A stretch of DNA of 64,000 bases, taken from NCBI RefSeq assembly GCF_023586085.1, contig NZ_CP097757.1, positions 496,001 to 560,000 on the forward strand, in the 5' to 3' direction. Below are positions 1 to 10,597 of the stretch, piece after piece. The notes beneath the pieces were generated by a model. That model ran no database searches. It was not told the origin of the DNA and was given only the letters and a program-made list of their open reading frames with translations. Made by a program: the position numbers and the translations under genes. Source of the DNA: Blochmannia endosymbiont of Camponotus sp. (lineage in GTDB: Bacteria; Pseudomonadota; Gammaproteobacteria; Enterobacterales; Enterobacteriaceae). Positions within the stretch are counted from its first letter, which is position 1, and each line of letters starts with the position of its first letter.

Positions 1-3000
1 ATAGAACTAGCTAACCACTTTGGCGTCGCATGCAATATCACATTTATGACTTTAACATCTTTTATACAGAAGAACATTGTTAATAACATAATACCTGATG
101 ACTCCATGGTACATAATTTTTCTCGTTCTGTTATGTATTGGAAATTTATGAAAATATTATCTCAAACACAAATTCAAAAAGATTGTCCTATTATAGAAAA
201 ATATCTAAAACATGATGTAAATCAACAAAAAATCAGTCAATTTTCTGAACAACTTGTTAACTTATTTGCCCAATATTTAATATATCGTCCAGATTGGTTG
301 AATAGTTGGCAATCTCATAAAATAATAGATTGTTTAGATAATACACATCAAATTTGGCAATCAAAAATATGGCGTCGTTTCTTGGAAAATACACAATATA
401 ATCAGAAAGAATCAAACAGTAATATAAATCCTTTACAACAGTGTATCTATTTTCTTAAAAACATAAAAAAAATAAATTGGAATCTACCAAGTAGAATATT
501 TATCTTTGGAATAACATCCATACCTCCCATATATTGGAAAATTTTGAAATTTTTAAGTTACCATATAGATATTTATTTATGGTTTATAAATTCTTGTTAC
601 CATAATCCTGATGATATATCTGACCAAAATTCATATGTTGCAAAACAACAAGCAAACCAATTATATAGTAATAATTTATTGCACTCATCTTTATCTGTTT
701 CTACTCATATTTATAGTCACAATAATCATACTAATAACGTACATCATCCTTTATTAAATTCATGGAACAATACTGCCCGTAATACCTTGCTTCTATTCAC
801 TCAACTAAAAGATAAAATTGAACTAAAATCATTTATCATTCCTAAAAAAGATTCTGTACTTCACATTGTACAAAAAGATATTTTAGAATTTCATAATTGT
901 AGAACAAATACACAAACTAACAATAATATTCCAACGTTAAAACCCCGTCAACGATATATCTTAACACCAGAAGATCAATCAATTACTTGTCATATTTGTC
1001 ATAGTATTCAACGAGAAATAGAAGTCTTACATAACAATTTATTGTTAATGATTACAAATGATCCATTATTGACTCCAGGAGATATCATAGTAATGGCTGC
1101 TGATATACATCGTTATACACCAGCGATTCAAACTATATTCAATAACATACAGGGTCGACACTTACCATTTAATATTGCAGATAACCATAAAAAAAATACA
1201 CATCCGATTATATCAAGTTTTCTTAATATACTTAACATACCATCTAGTAGATTTACTTCTGAAGAAATTCTATCATTTTTAAAAGTACCATCTATCGCTT
1301 CTCGGTTTAATATGAATAAAGAAGAAATTGAATTATTAAGCCAATGGATCATTAAATCTGGTATTAGGTGGGGTCTTGATAATTTCACCATGCACAACTT
1401 TAATTTTCCTATTACTAATCAAAATACTTGGAATTTTGGATTAACTCGAATGTTATTAGGTTATGCTATAAAAAATCAAAATAAAATATGGGAGAAAATG
1501 CTTCCATATGATGATACAACAATCGGAGAACACACTAATATTATTGGTCAATTAGGAGAATTTTTAAAAACATTAAAAAAATGGAGAAATCGATTGAATC
1601 ACCCTTACACTCTAAAAAAATGGATACTTTATTTTAAAGAGATAATTGACGATTTTTTTTATTATGATCAGCTATCTTCATCAAGAGATAACAAAACTTT
1701 ACTTTTGTTAAAAGATTGTTGTAGAAATATATTAGAATCAGGCATACAAGCAGAATACACTAAATCTATCAGAATAACAGCTTTACGAGAAAAATTATGT
1801 GATAAATTACATCAAAATAAAATAATACATCGATTTATACCAAATGTAATTAATTTTTGTAATATTACTCCAACTGTCTGTATTCCTTGTAAAGTAGTAT
1901 GTTTTTTAGGCATGAATGATCATTCATTTCCTAGAAATACAATACTTCCAGATTTTAACTTAATAGCTAAAAATCCACGGGAAAATGACAACAACATATA
2001 CGAACAAGATTGTTATTCATTTTTATTAGCATTTTTAATAGCTCAAGAACGCATATATATTAGCTTCATTGAACACTCAATTTATGATAATACCATAAAT
2101 TATCCTTCTTCATTAATTAATGAACTTTTTGAATATATTGCTTTAAATTTTTATTTAAGAGAATCTAAAAATACAGAAATAGATATTAATATAAAATATA
2201 TACGTCAACGTTTATGTCAATGGCACAATCCATTTCCTTTTTCTCCCGAAAATTTCAATTCTAACAGTGACAAACAGAGTTTTGCAAAAGAATGGCTACC
2301 CACACTAAATATTAATACACCTAACTCTCCAGCGATCTACCCAAATTTTAATACTTCACTTCCCCATTGCACTATAAAAAAAATAATATTTCAAGACTTA
2401 TATAATTTTTATCGTCATCCAGTGCGGATATGGTTTCAAAAACGTTTAAACGTGTTTTTTGATCAAAATACATTAAAATTATTAAATGATGAACCTTTTT
2501 CTGTAGATGGATTAAGTCGCTACGAACTAAATACAAAATTAATTAATTATTTAATCTATGATAAAAATATTAATGAATTATATTATAGTGTATGTGCTTC
2601 TGGTATTTTACCTTATGGCGCGTTTGGAGAATTATTTTGGGCGACACAACACTCAAAAATGGTAATATTAGCAAATCAAATAAAAGAACACCATTGTATC
2701 GAAAAATATAATTTAGATATTTCTTTGGTATTCGATACGATTGAACTAGTTGGACAATTAACTACAGTTCAAAAAAATGGATTGATACGTTGGAAACCTC
2801 AATATCTGTCCATGAAAGATATACTATTATTATGGTTAGAGCATATAACATATTGTGCCATCGGAGGAAAAGGAGATAGTAGACTATTTGGTGTTGATGA
2901 TGTATGGCATTTTCCTAATTTCTCAAAACCGCATGCAAAAAAGCTGCTACTAATTTTAATACTAGGTTACTGTACCGGGATAAATACACCAATACTATTA

Positions 3001-3264
3001 TTATATCGTTCTGGGGGAGCGTGGATGAATTATGTATTTGACTGGAATACTAGGAAAATATCTTCAAACCCTTCTTACCAAAAAAAAGCATCTCAAAAAC
3101 TAATACAAATTTGGAAAGGTACTAAATATTCCCTATTTAGAGAGAGCCACGATCCTTATTTACGTAAAATTATCCCATTTGACTTAAGTGAGGAAGATAT
3201 TAGAAAAATTACTAAAACTGCAGAACATTACTTTTTCAATTTTATGAAATATAGAATAATATAA
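1..3264 (+). CDS. recC: RecC subunit of exonuclease V (5' end outside window)
   Basis: RecC subunit of the RecBCD helicase-nuclease, which holds the complex together, splits the DNA duplex and scans for Chi. The frame is open from base 1: the codons before the first ATG (position 46) read IELANHFGVACNITF, which aligns with the E. coli segment LSQKFGIAANIDF. The gene therefore starts upstream of the window and the ATG at 46 is internal. About 1,087 residues are visible against 1,122 in E. coli, so roughly 60 N-terminal residues are missing. Conserved stretches include YRPDWL near residue 95 and SRYELNTKLINY in the last third. The gene ends facing recD, 111 bases away. The N-terminal helicase-like and C-terminal nuclease-like folds are known for the family; their inactive sites could not be judged here. 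Confidence 0.93.
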   Translation: MELANHFGVACNITFMTLTSFIQKNIVNNIIPDDSMVHNFSRSVMYWKFMKILSQTQIQKDCPIIEKYLKHDVNQQKISQFSEQLVNLFAQYLIYRPDWLNSWQSHKIIDCLDNTHQIWQSKIWRRFLENTQYNQKESNSNINPLQQCIYFLKNIKKINWNLPSRIFIFGITSIPPIYWKILKFLSYHIDIYLWFINSCYHNPDDISDQNSYVAKQQANQLYSNNLLHSSLSVSTHIYSHNNHTNNVHHPLLNSWNNTARNTLLLFTQLKDKIELKSFIIPKKDSVLHIVQKDILEFHNCRTNTQTNNNIPTLKPRQRYILTPEDQSITCHICHSIQREIEVLHNNLLLMITNDPLLTPGDIIVMAADIHRYTPAIQTIFNNIQGRHLPFNIADNHKKNTHPIISSFLNILNIPSSRFTSEEILSFLKVPSIASRFNMNKEEIELLSQWIIKSGIRWGLDNFTMHNFNFPITNQNTWNFGLTRMLLGYAIKNQNKIWEKMLPYDDTTIGEHTNIIGQLGEFLKTLKKWRNRLNHPYTLKKWILYFKEIIDDFFYYDQLSSSRDNKTLLLLKDCCRNILESGIQAEYTKSIRITALREKLCDKLHQNKIIHRFIPNVINFCNITPTVCIPCKVVCFLGMNDHSFPRNTILPDFNLIAKNPRENDNNIYEQDCYSFLLAFLIAQERIYISFIEHSIYDNTINYPSSLINELFEYIALNFYLRESKNTEIDINIKYIRQRLCQWHNPFPFSPENFNSNSDKQSFAKEWLPTLNINTPNSPAIYPNFNTSLPHCTIKKIIFQDLYNFYRHPVRIWFQKRLNVFFDQNTLKLLNDEPFSVDGLSRYELNTKLINYLIYDKNINELYYSVCASGILPYGAFGELFWATQHSKMVILANQIKEHHCIEKYNLDISLVFDTIELVGQLTTVQKNGLIRWKPQYLSMKDILLLWLEHITYCAIGGKGDSRLFGVDDVWHFPNFSKPHAKKLLLILILGYCTGINTPILLLYRSGGAWMNYVFDWNTRKISSNPSYQKKASQKLIQIWKGTKYSLFRESHDPYLRKIIPFDLSEEDIRKITKTAEHYFFNFMKYRII

Positions 3265-3329
3265 CAATTCAGAACATTTGATGTACTAATTAAAAAATAC
3301 TTATAAAATCTTAAGTTGCTATACATCAT

Positions 3330-3354
3330 GTGTATTAGATATCATCTAATACAC
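3330..3354. terminator. Hairpin between convergent recC and recD, possible bidirectional terminator
   Basis: A perfect 11-bp stem (3330-3340 with 3344-3354) closes a 3-base loop in the 111-base gap between the convergent recC and recD stop codons. The position suits a shared transcript end. Neither strand shows the U-run expected of an intrinsic terminator, so the role is inferred from position and symmetry only. Confidence 0.4.
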
Positions 3355-3375
3355 TCTATAAAAAACATAAAAATT

Positions 3376-5289
3376 TTAATTTATTGAATCATATGATATT
3401 ATATGTTTTTTGATTCTATCATATAAACCACTATAACGTTGTGTAACAAGATTGATGCTGTGTACAATTACATGATCTGTTGCATATAAAAAAAGACATT
3501 GACGAGATCTAGTAACAGCAGTATACAGTAATTCTCGTGTTAATATTGAAGTATGTTTGTTAGGCAATATTATTGCAATATGTTTAAACTCAGAGCCTTG
3601 CGATTTGTGTATAGTCATAGCAAAACAAGTTTCATGTTCCGGTAATTGATATAACCGCACAACTTTTACTCTATTTCCTGGTAAAATAAAATATGCAGAC
3701 AGTTTGTTTTGATCATTTAGTAACAAAACTCCAATATCTCCATTACACAATCCTAAAGATGGTTTATTACGTAATATAATGATGGGTCTACCTATATAGT
3801 TACCAGAATTATTTAATTTAATTAATCCTTTATTGCTTAATATTTGCTCAATACAATAATTAATTCTTATTACGCCAAATGGACCATCACGTAATGCACA
3901 TAATATTCGATAATGATTAAAAGATTCTAAAATATTTATTTTAGATATCTTAGTATGTTGCAATTTTTGTAAATAATTAAAATATTCCATTGCGCAATTA
4001 ATAATCATATTCATATAACTTTCTTTTCCTACAACGTAGATATAATACAAATCCTTGTATACGTTTGAAGTCAATAACGATAAAACGCGATTACAATCCC
4101 CTAAATTTATAGCAGTAGCCAATTGATTAATTCCGGATCTTTCACTAAATCGATAATTTTTCTTCAATGTACACATACCATCAATAATGCTGTTATAATC
4201 ATAATGTGTAGATGACTCAGAATAAGATACAATAGGAAGTTCATAACCTGTAAGATTTATAATTTCTTGATAACGTTTATAGGAGTATTGAAAACTAGAA
4301 AATTGACATATATCTTTAAATACAGATCCAGGTTCTACTGGATATAATTGATATTGATCACCAAAAAAAATAACTCTTGTTTGGGGTGAAAGTATCAAAA
4401 ATAACTGAGCAAACATAGATAAACTGATCATTGAAGCTTCATCAATAACCAAAAGATCTAAGTGCATGAGATTTAAATAATCATATTGAATATCTTTATT
4501 ATATAATCGTGTTTCTAGTAAACTATGTAAAGTAGTGGCTTTTTCAGGTAAACTGAGTAGATAAGTTTTATCTAATTGTAAGATATTATTTATATTTATT
4601 TTAAAAGATTCAGTTAGAAGAGCTGCTGCTTTTCCTGTCGGAGCAATCATTTTTATTTTGAGGTTGTTACGATTACTACATAGCAATAGTGCCGCTATTA
4701 TTTTAGCTATAATCGATGTTTTTCCAGTGCCAGGTCCCCCAGAAATTAACACTCTTTGATGTGTTATTCCAATAGCAGTAGCTATCTTGTGCCAATCGAT
4801 TTCTGTATAAATTATAGGAAATAATTGATTTAACACAGAAATTATTTTTTCTTTTTGCAGAATATTTGACTGATATTTATAATTCAAAAACTGCGCGACT
4901 CTGCACTCATCTTCCCACATGTGATGTAAATACAAACGCTTATTTTCCAATACTAACGGGGTAACCTTCGACCCATCGCTAACTGCAGAACAAGAAAGTA
5001 ACAATTCTTGCCAAGAATCTATCGATAATTTTCCTAATTTTTTATATATTACATAGGCTAATTCAGGGTGATTTCCTTGAAATAATCTATCAAAAGTAAT
5101 TAAACGCAAGGGTAAACAAACATGGCCAAGTCTAACATGAGCACTTAATGTCGCACTAGCCAATATTAACGCTTCTTTTATATGATATCTATTATTATCA
5201 GAAATAGGCAGAGTTAACACATCAGAAAATTGCACATCTAATGTATTCCACACCCCTAATTTTAAAGCTTTTTTAATGATATCTTTCAT
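3376..5289 (-). CDS. recD: RecD subunit of exonuclease V (SF1B helicase)
   Basis: RecD is the 5'-3' motor of RecBCD. The 637-residue protein (E. coli 608) shows Walker A GGPGTGKTS near residue 185, Walker B LLVIDEASM near 280, GDQYQL and, near residue 558, TIHKSQGSEF followed by LYTAVTRSRQ, all normal for an active SF1 helicase. The N-terminus (LDVQFSDVLT, then GHVCLPL) matches the RecB-binding part of E. coli RecD. The frame extends two codons further to a TTG at 5295, but the ATG at 5289 is preferred. It lies downstream of recB on the same strand, as in E. coli, though separated from it by 313 bases instead of overlapping. Confidence 0.94.
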   Translation of the reverse strand: MKDIIKKALKLGVWNTLDVQFSDVLTLPISDNNRYHIKEALILASATLSAHVRLGHVCLPLRLITFDRLFQGNHPELAYVIYKKLGKLSIDSWQELLLSCSAVSDGSKVTPLVLENKRLYLHHMWEDECRVAQFLNYKYQSNILQKEKIISVLNQLFPIIYTEIDWHKIATAIGITHQRVLISGGPGTGKTSIIAKIIAALLLCSNRNNLKIKMIAPTGKAAALLTESFKININNILQLDKTYLLSLPEKATTLHSLLETRLYNKDIQYDYLNLMHLDLLVIDEASMISLSMFAQLFLILSPQTRVIFFGDQYQLYPVEPGSVFKDICQFSSFQYSYKRYQEIINLTGYELPIVSYSESSTHYDYNSIIDGMCTLKKNYRFSERSGINQLATAINLGDCNRVLSLLTSNVYKDLYYIYVVGKESYMNMIINCAMEYFNYLQKLQHTKISKINILESFNHYRILCALRDGPFGVIRINYCIEQILSNKGLIKLNNSGNYIGRPIIILRNKPSLGLCNGDIGVLLLNDQNKLSAYFILPGNRVKVVRLYQLPEHETCFAMTIHKSQGSEFKHIAIILPNKHTSILTRELLYTAVTRSRQCLFLYATDHVIVHSINLVTQRYSGLYDRIKKHIISYDSIN

Positions 5290-5608
5290 TCGCAAAAATT
5301 ATAAAAACTCATCGGATTAGAGTTAATAATGTTACGTTGTCACATCAATTATCAAAAATTATGCGTTTTTAATTAAAAACGAACAATTATTAATTTTTTA
5401 ATCTCATATCAGTAATCTATATACCTTTATAATCGGTAACTTATTCTTACATAATTAGATTTCGCATACATCATGATTTCTACTCTTAAAATAAAAAATA
5501 TGCTTTTTTTATAAAATTTCATATCACATTTAATTTATTTATATAAAAATATACTTTTATAATTTTTTATGAAACAAATCAAGTATTACTTATTTAACCC
5601 TATCTTAA
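5290..5608. other. AT-rich spacer between recB and recD
   Basis: About 319 bases of A/T-rich sequence separate recB (upstream) from recD on the minus strand. In E. coli the two overlap, with nothing between. I see no conserved gene, RNA or clear promoter. It may contain a promoter for recD, since the gap breaks close translational coupling. Confidence 0.5.
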
Positions 5609-8600
5609 TTATGCTCTAGAAAATAAATTATCTAATTTACTAATAAATATCGATAGTGGACGGGAAAAATAAATACCATTACTAAATGGTGTTCCATCCA
5701 TTCCTCGTATGAATAAATAATACACCCCCCCAAAGTCTTTTTCATAATCATAAGATACAAGTTTATTACGTAAGAATCGATGCAACGCTAAAGTATAAAG
5801 TTGGTATTGCAATTCATAATGATGTTTAACCATTTCTTGTTCTATTTTAGAACAAATGTAAGAGTTATCATGTGCACCTAACCAATTAGTTTTATAATCC
5901 AACAAATAATACCGATGATTCCAATAAAAAATTAAATCAATAAAACCTTGCAACATTCCTGTTAGCCCCAAAAAATCAAGCGATTCAGATTTTCGTGATA
6001 AGGGATCATAGCATTTACATAAATGATCTAATTCTTGTGGCATTAAATATGTATTGATAGGTAAATAAAATTTTAACTCAGTTTTCTTATTTTCATCAAT
6101 TATCTGTGAAAGAGTTAAATTTTCGTTATTAAGCGGGGTATTGAGTATTATATATATCCACTCTCGAATGACATATCTCCAAATAGGGTCAATGTTATAT
6201 TTTTCCATATGTATGCGCAACCATTTCATATCTACAAATTTTCTAAAATTTAAAACTTCAAAAATACTATGGAAAAAACTTCCATACACTTTTCCTTTAG
6301 GAAAAGTATGCGGAGTTAATAAAATATTATTTCCTTGAAATTGAATATCTTCGCTAATATTTAATTGTTTCTGAAAATCTAAACATGTTTCAAAGCTAGT
6401 ATTTTTTAGCGCACTAAAACTTGTTATACTCCATGGAACACAATTTGTAGATACCTTCCATTCTTTTGCAGATAAAAATTGATTAGACACGATGGATGGC
6501 GCATAAGAACCCAATTTTTGAAATTTTGGAATAACACGGAAAGAAATGTCGCCACTTGCACAAACGCTTAACTTTTTTAAATTTTTCTTTAATGTTTCTA
6601 TATTACCAGATTTTTTTTTTTGAATTAAATATCCCAAAGCACTATGATGTAAATCATTGATACTAGATTTCTTTTTATATCTACGTACTATCGAACCAAT
6701 ACCTATAGAGCAATGATAAATACTGCGAGTCATTGCTACATATAATAATCTTAAATCTTCTGCTAAACGTTCTTCGTCTGCCAATATTAAATTTGATTCT
6801 GATATGTTAAAATCTAAATAGGCTTCATATGACTTCCTATCATGGAAAAAATAATTTTTTTTATAATTAAAGTCCGCTGCAAACGGTAAAAATATTAACG
6901 GAAATTCTAGTCCCTTAGATTTGTGTATTGTACTAATTTTTATTGATTGATTATCGTTACCTAATCGTAAAATTTGGTCAGATATTATCTTATTTTTTGG
7001 TTGTGTTATTTTTAACGTTAACCACTCTATAAGAGAGTACTCATCTTGTAGTTGTATTGAAACATTTTGCAATAACTCACCTAAATGTAAAATATTTACT
7101 AAACTAATTTCACCTCTTTGTGTAGATAATAACTTTTCTGGTACTTTATAGCAAAAAATTATTTTCTGTATCATCAAATACACGCCTTTTTTTTTCCAAA
7201 TTGAATAATATTCAAAAAATTCTTCAAGTATTTGCTCCCATTTAGATTCATCATTATTAATTTTTTCAATTTCGGCTGCATTTAATCCAAAAAAAATAGT
7301 TGTTAAAGCAGTACAAATTATATGCCGCTTTGGAAATAAGATTGCTTTTAACAATAATGATAATTCATAAGATTCTATAGTTTCAAAAATATTTTTATGA
7401 GTAGATAAAAATACTGTTGATATGTTTACTGTCGATAAAGCAGCACGAATAAGAGATGCTTCTTCGTGATTTCGTACCAATACGGCTATATCTGATATTT
7501 TTAATTTTCTTTTATGTTTTCCGTCTTCTAACCAAGCCGTTTCATTATGTATTTCGTGTAATAAATTACATAAAACAGTGCCACATTCCCTTGCCATGGC
7601 TTGTTTATAATCATCTATTGTAATTAGATTATCGGGATGTACCCAAAAACACATAGCTGTCTGCAGTTGATTATTTATCACAAATCGATACATATTATTT
7701 CTACTAGCCGCTACCGAGGGAATGAAAGGAATATCTTTAAAAATGAATGGATTGGGTACAAATTGAAATAATTGATTGATAGCATTAACTATACCTGATG
7801 ACGAACGCCAATTAATATTAAGATTATATTTATTGTATATTGTTCGACGTATGTCCATATATGCAAATATATCTGCCCCACGAAAAGCATAAATTGATTG
7901 CTTAGGATCTCCTATTAAAATAAGACCGTTTTCTGAATAATTATTATATAATATATTAAAAATTTTAAATTGCTGCTGATCTGTATCTTGAAATTCATCA
8001 ATAATTGCTACTGGATAACGTGTACGTATTGTATATGCCAATTTATTTTCTTTATCTTTAATTAAACTAGTAACTAAAACATTAATAAGATCGTTAAAAG
8101 TAATTTCTGATCTTAAATGTTGGGTCTCATTGAGACTATTACTCACTTTATTGATTGCGATATTAAATATTAGTGCTTTAAACAATGACAACTGCTTATA
8201 TAATTTTTCTATAGTATGGAATAAAGAATACATATACTTGAATCTATGATCATTATTTATTTTTAACTCTGTCTCCCTAAAATATTTTAGCTCATTAGGT
8301 ATAGTGTGATTAATTGTTGGTTGTACAACCCATTGATGAATGATATTTATCCAACGCATTAAATTTTTTTTGTTATATGCTCTACGATTAACATTATAAG
8401 CATTAATTACAACAATTATACTATTTTCATTTTCACACCATTTCTTTTTAATGCTGTTAATGCAAATTAGAATCTGTTCATAATAAGTCACAATACTTTT
8501 TTTTTCTTCATACTCATTATAATCATGAAAATTAAGTCTAGATCCATAGATGTAAGGAAAAATATCATTTAAAAGAGCATTTGGATCAATCCAATATTCT

Positions 8601-9139
8601 TTAATTAAACTCACTATATTTAACGGAAGCACATAAAAATTCTGTCTCCAAAAATCAGTACACGCCTGCTGATATAATGTTATTTCATTATCAATAATAT
8701 TCGTGTTAAACAACATGTTTAATTCAATTGTATTATAATTTAGAATATTTTGACAAAAACCATGAATAGTGAATATAGATGCTTGATCAATTTTTTTTTC
8801 TGCTTCAGATAATTGATGTATAGCTAAACTCATATTAGATATTTTTGATAATAATTTAGAAAATAAAAAATTACTACTATATCCACGTATGCAATCTAAT
8901 CGAAATTGGCGAATATTTTCTCTTATTCGATAACGTAATTCTTGTGCTGCAGATTGAGTAAAAGTAACTACTAAGATTTCTTTTATTGTTAAAGGACGTA
9001 AAAAATCTGATTTACTTCCCAAACATAATAATAACCTAAGATAAATTATTATCAGTGTATATGTTTTACCAGTTCCTGCTGAAGATTCAATTAAATTAAT
9101 TCCATACAAAGGCAATTCTAAAACATTTAAGTTATACAT
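5609..9139 (-). CDS. recB: RecB helicase-nuclease subunit of exonuclease V
   Basis: RecB supplies the 3'-5' helicase and the only nuclease of RecBCD. At 1,176 residues it matches the E. coli length (1,180). Motifs in order: Walker A SSAGTGKTYT near residue 20; LVVTFTQSAAQELR; AIIDEFQDTD near 380 followed by GDPKQSIYAFRGAD; STIHKSKGLEFP; RLLYVAMTRS. The C-terminal nuclease domain keeps its key residues: GSFFHSIFE, then the Asp of GFIDLIF and the Asp-x-Lys of LLDYKTNW near residues 1065-1080. Both activities therefore look intact. An 11-base A tract in the coding strand (6611-6621 on the plus strand as T) encodes Lys-Lys-Lys without breaking the frame. Confidence 0.96.
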   Translation of the reverse strand: MYNLNVLELPLYGINLIESSAGTGKTYTLIIIYLRLLLCLGSKSDFLRPLTIKEILVVTFTQSAAQELRYRIRENIRQFRLDCIRGYSSNFLFSKLLSKISNMSLAIHQLSEAEKKIDQASIFTIHGFCQNILNYNTIELNMLFNTNIIDNEITLYQQACTDFWRQNFYVLPLNIVSLIKEYWIDPNALLNDIFPYIYGSRLNFHDYNEYEEKKSIVTYYEQILICINSIKKKWCENENSIIVVINAYNVNRRAYNKKNLMRWINIIHQWVVQPTINHTIPNELKYFRETELKINNDHRFKYMYSLFHTIEKLYKQLSLFKALIFNIAINKVSNSLNETQHLRSEITFNDLINVLVTSLIKDKENKLAYTIRTRYPVAIIDEFQDTDQQQFKIFNILYNNYSENGLILIGDPKQSIYAFRGADIFAYMDIRRTIYNKYNLNINWRSSSGIVNAINQLFQFVPNPFIFKDIPFIPSVAASRNNMYRFVINNQLQTAMCFWVHPDNLITIDDYKQAMARECGTVLCNLLHEIHNETAWLEDGKHKRKLKISDIAVLVRNHEEASLIRAALSTVNISTVFLSTHKNIFETIESYELSLLLKAILFPKRHIICTALTTIFFGLNAAEIEKINNDESKWEQILEEFFEYYSIWKKKGVYLMIQKIIFCYKVPEKLLSTQRGEISLVNILHLGELLQNVSIQLQDEYSLIEWLTLKITQPKNKIISDQILRLGNDNQSIKISTIHKSKGLEFPLIFLPFAADFNYKKNYFFHDRKSYEAYLDFNISESNLILADEERLAEDLRLLYVAMTRSIYHCSIGIGSIVRRYKKKSSINDLHHSALGYLIQKKKSGNIETLKKNLKKLSVCASGDISFRVIPKFQKLGSYAPSIVSNQFLSAKEWKVSTNCVPWSITSFSALKNTSFETCLDFQKQLNISEDIQFQGNNILLTPHTFPKGKVYGSFFHSIFEVLNFRKFVDMKWLRIHMEKYNIDPIWRYVIREWIYIILNTPLNNENLTLSQIIDENKKTELKFYLPINTYLMPQELDHLCKCYDPLSRKSESLDFLGLTGMLQGFIDLIFYWNHRYYLLDYKTNWLGAHDNSYICSKIEQEMVKHHYELQYQLYTLALHRFLRNKLVSYDYEKDFGGVYYLFIRGMDGTPFSNGIYFSRPLSIFISKLDNLFSRA

Positions 9140-9426
9140 AATCTATAATTTCATCATACTTAAACACAACCAAAGCTGTTTAACATGATTAAAAAACCAC
9201 ATTGTTATATTATTTAGGTAAATAATATACAAAAAATAACATATTGATAAAATAAGCAGATAATGCTGCTTCAGAACACAAAATAACTATATTTTTAAAA
9301 ACCATTTATAAAATTAATTATCAATCAACTTATATATAAACAAAACAAAATAAAACTAAAATTTAATCTAAATATAAAATATAAAACCATCCATAACATA
9401 AAATCTTAAATAAAAAAATTATTGCA
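9140..9426. other. Spacer between dapD end and recB start
   Basis: About 290 bases of A/T-rich DNA on the 5' side of recB (minus strand). It should hold the recB promoter. No gene or structured RNA is recognisable. It also marks a rearrangement point, since recB and dapD are far apart in E. coli. Confidence 0.4.
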
Positions 9427-10251
9427 TTAATATGTATCGCGCAATAACTCATTGATCTTAACTTTATCTTTAGTTTTAGCATCAACTGTTTTTACTATTA
9501 CTGCACAATAAGTATTAACACGACCATCTTTAGAAGGCAGGCTTCCAGGAATTACAACTGAACCAGATGGAACACGCCCATAATATATATTCCCACTAGC
9601 TCGATCATATATTTTAGTACTTTGTCCTATAAATACTCCCATAGAAATTACAGCTCCTTTTTCAACAATCACACCTTCGACAATTTCAGATCGAGACCCA
9701 ATAAAACAATTATCCTCAATAATAGTTGGATTAGTTTGAATTGGCTCTAAAACTCCTCCAATACCAACACCTCCAGATAAATGCACGTATTTCCCAATCT
9801 GCGCGCAAGATCCAATTGTAGCCCAAGTATCAATCATGGTTCCTGTATCAATATAAGCGCCAATATTAATATAGGACGGCATAATTACTGTATTATCAGC
9901 AATATAAGCTCCATAACGAACAGTAGCTGGCGGAACTACCCGCAATTTTTTATTTTGAAAACATATAGCAGACCATCCAGAAAATTTCATAGAAAACTTA
10001 TCAAAAAAACGGCCATCACCCCAAGTTATCAATTTGTTGTCTAAAACATAAAATGACAGAAGAATTGCCTTTTTTAACCATTGATAAGTAATCCACTTAT
10101 TATTAATTTTTTCTGATATACGCAATTTACCACTATCTAATCCATCTATAATTTCACAAATAGCATCTCTGACAGTATAGTCAATATTACTTTTTAAAAG
10201 ATATTCTTTTTTATCAAAAACACTTTCTATTATTTTCTGTAACTGATTCAT
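9427..10251 (-). CDS. dapD: Tetrahydrodipicolinate N-succinyltransferase
   Basis: DapD transfers succinyl from succinyl-CoA to tetrahydrodipicolinate in the lysine/meso-diaminopimelate pathway, feeding both peptidoglycan and lysine. The protein is 274 residues, identical in length to E. coli, with a left-handed beta-helix of hexapeptide repeats ([45 protein letters not shown]). The frame is open 32 codons further upstream, but alignment to E. coli MQQLQNIIE places the start at the ATG of MNQLQKIIE (10251). In E. coli the minus-strand order is map, glnD, dapD; here glnD is missing and 346 bases remain in its place. Confidence 0.96.
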   Translation of the reverse strand: MNQLQKIIESVFDKKEYLLKSNIDYTVRDAICEIIDGLDSGKLRISEKINNKWITYQWLKKAILLSFYVLDNKLITWGDGRFFDKFSMKFSGWSAICFQNKKLRVVPPATVRYGAYIADNTVIMPSYINIGAYIDTGTMIDTWATIGSCAQIGKYVHLSGGVGIGGVLEPIQTNPTIIEDNCFIGSRSEIVEGVIVEKGAVISMGVFIGQSTKIYDRASGNIYYGRVPSGSVVIPGSLPSKDGRVNTYCAVIVKTVDAKTKDKVKINELLRDTY

Positions 10252-10597
10252 ATATTTTAAATCCGTGACATATAATCTGTGTAAAATCTTATTTTTTAAT
10301 AATTTTTTCTGTTTGTATAGATATACAAAAATTGATACTCGACACATCTGTAATATTAATTATATTCTACATCAAAAATCTATCCGTATTTAATAAACAC
10401 ATCCATAATTCTAATTTATAAACTTGTCACATTATCATTTATATATATATTAGATCACATACGTTATTAATAAATTTATTAAACAACATATACATATAAA
10501 CATCTGTATATATCTGTAATATTACACCTATTCCAATCAATCTATTCATTATAATGTGTAATATATTTATTTAAAGATTTTAAACACAAAATATATA
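10252..10597. other. Spacer where glnD lies in E. coli
   Basis: About 346 bases between map and dapD, both on the minus strand. E. coli has the 2.7-kb glnD (PII uridylyltransferase) at this point. No GlnD-like peptide is visible in any frame, so the gene looks fully eroded. The sequence is almost all A/T and probably carries the dapD promoter. Confidence 0.5.

Noticed and set aside
46-48. ATG at 46 as the recC start
   Set aside because: The codons before it match RecC and the frame is open to base 1, so the gene begins outside the window.
10252-10597. glnD pseudogene
   Set aside because: Expected from E. coli order, but no GlnD-like peptide could be found in any frame, so it is reported only as a spacer.
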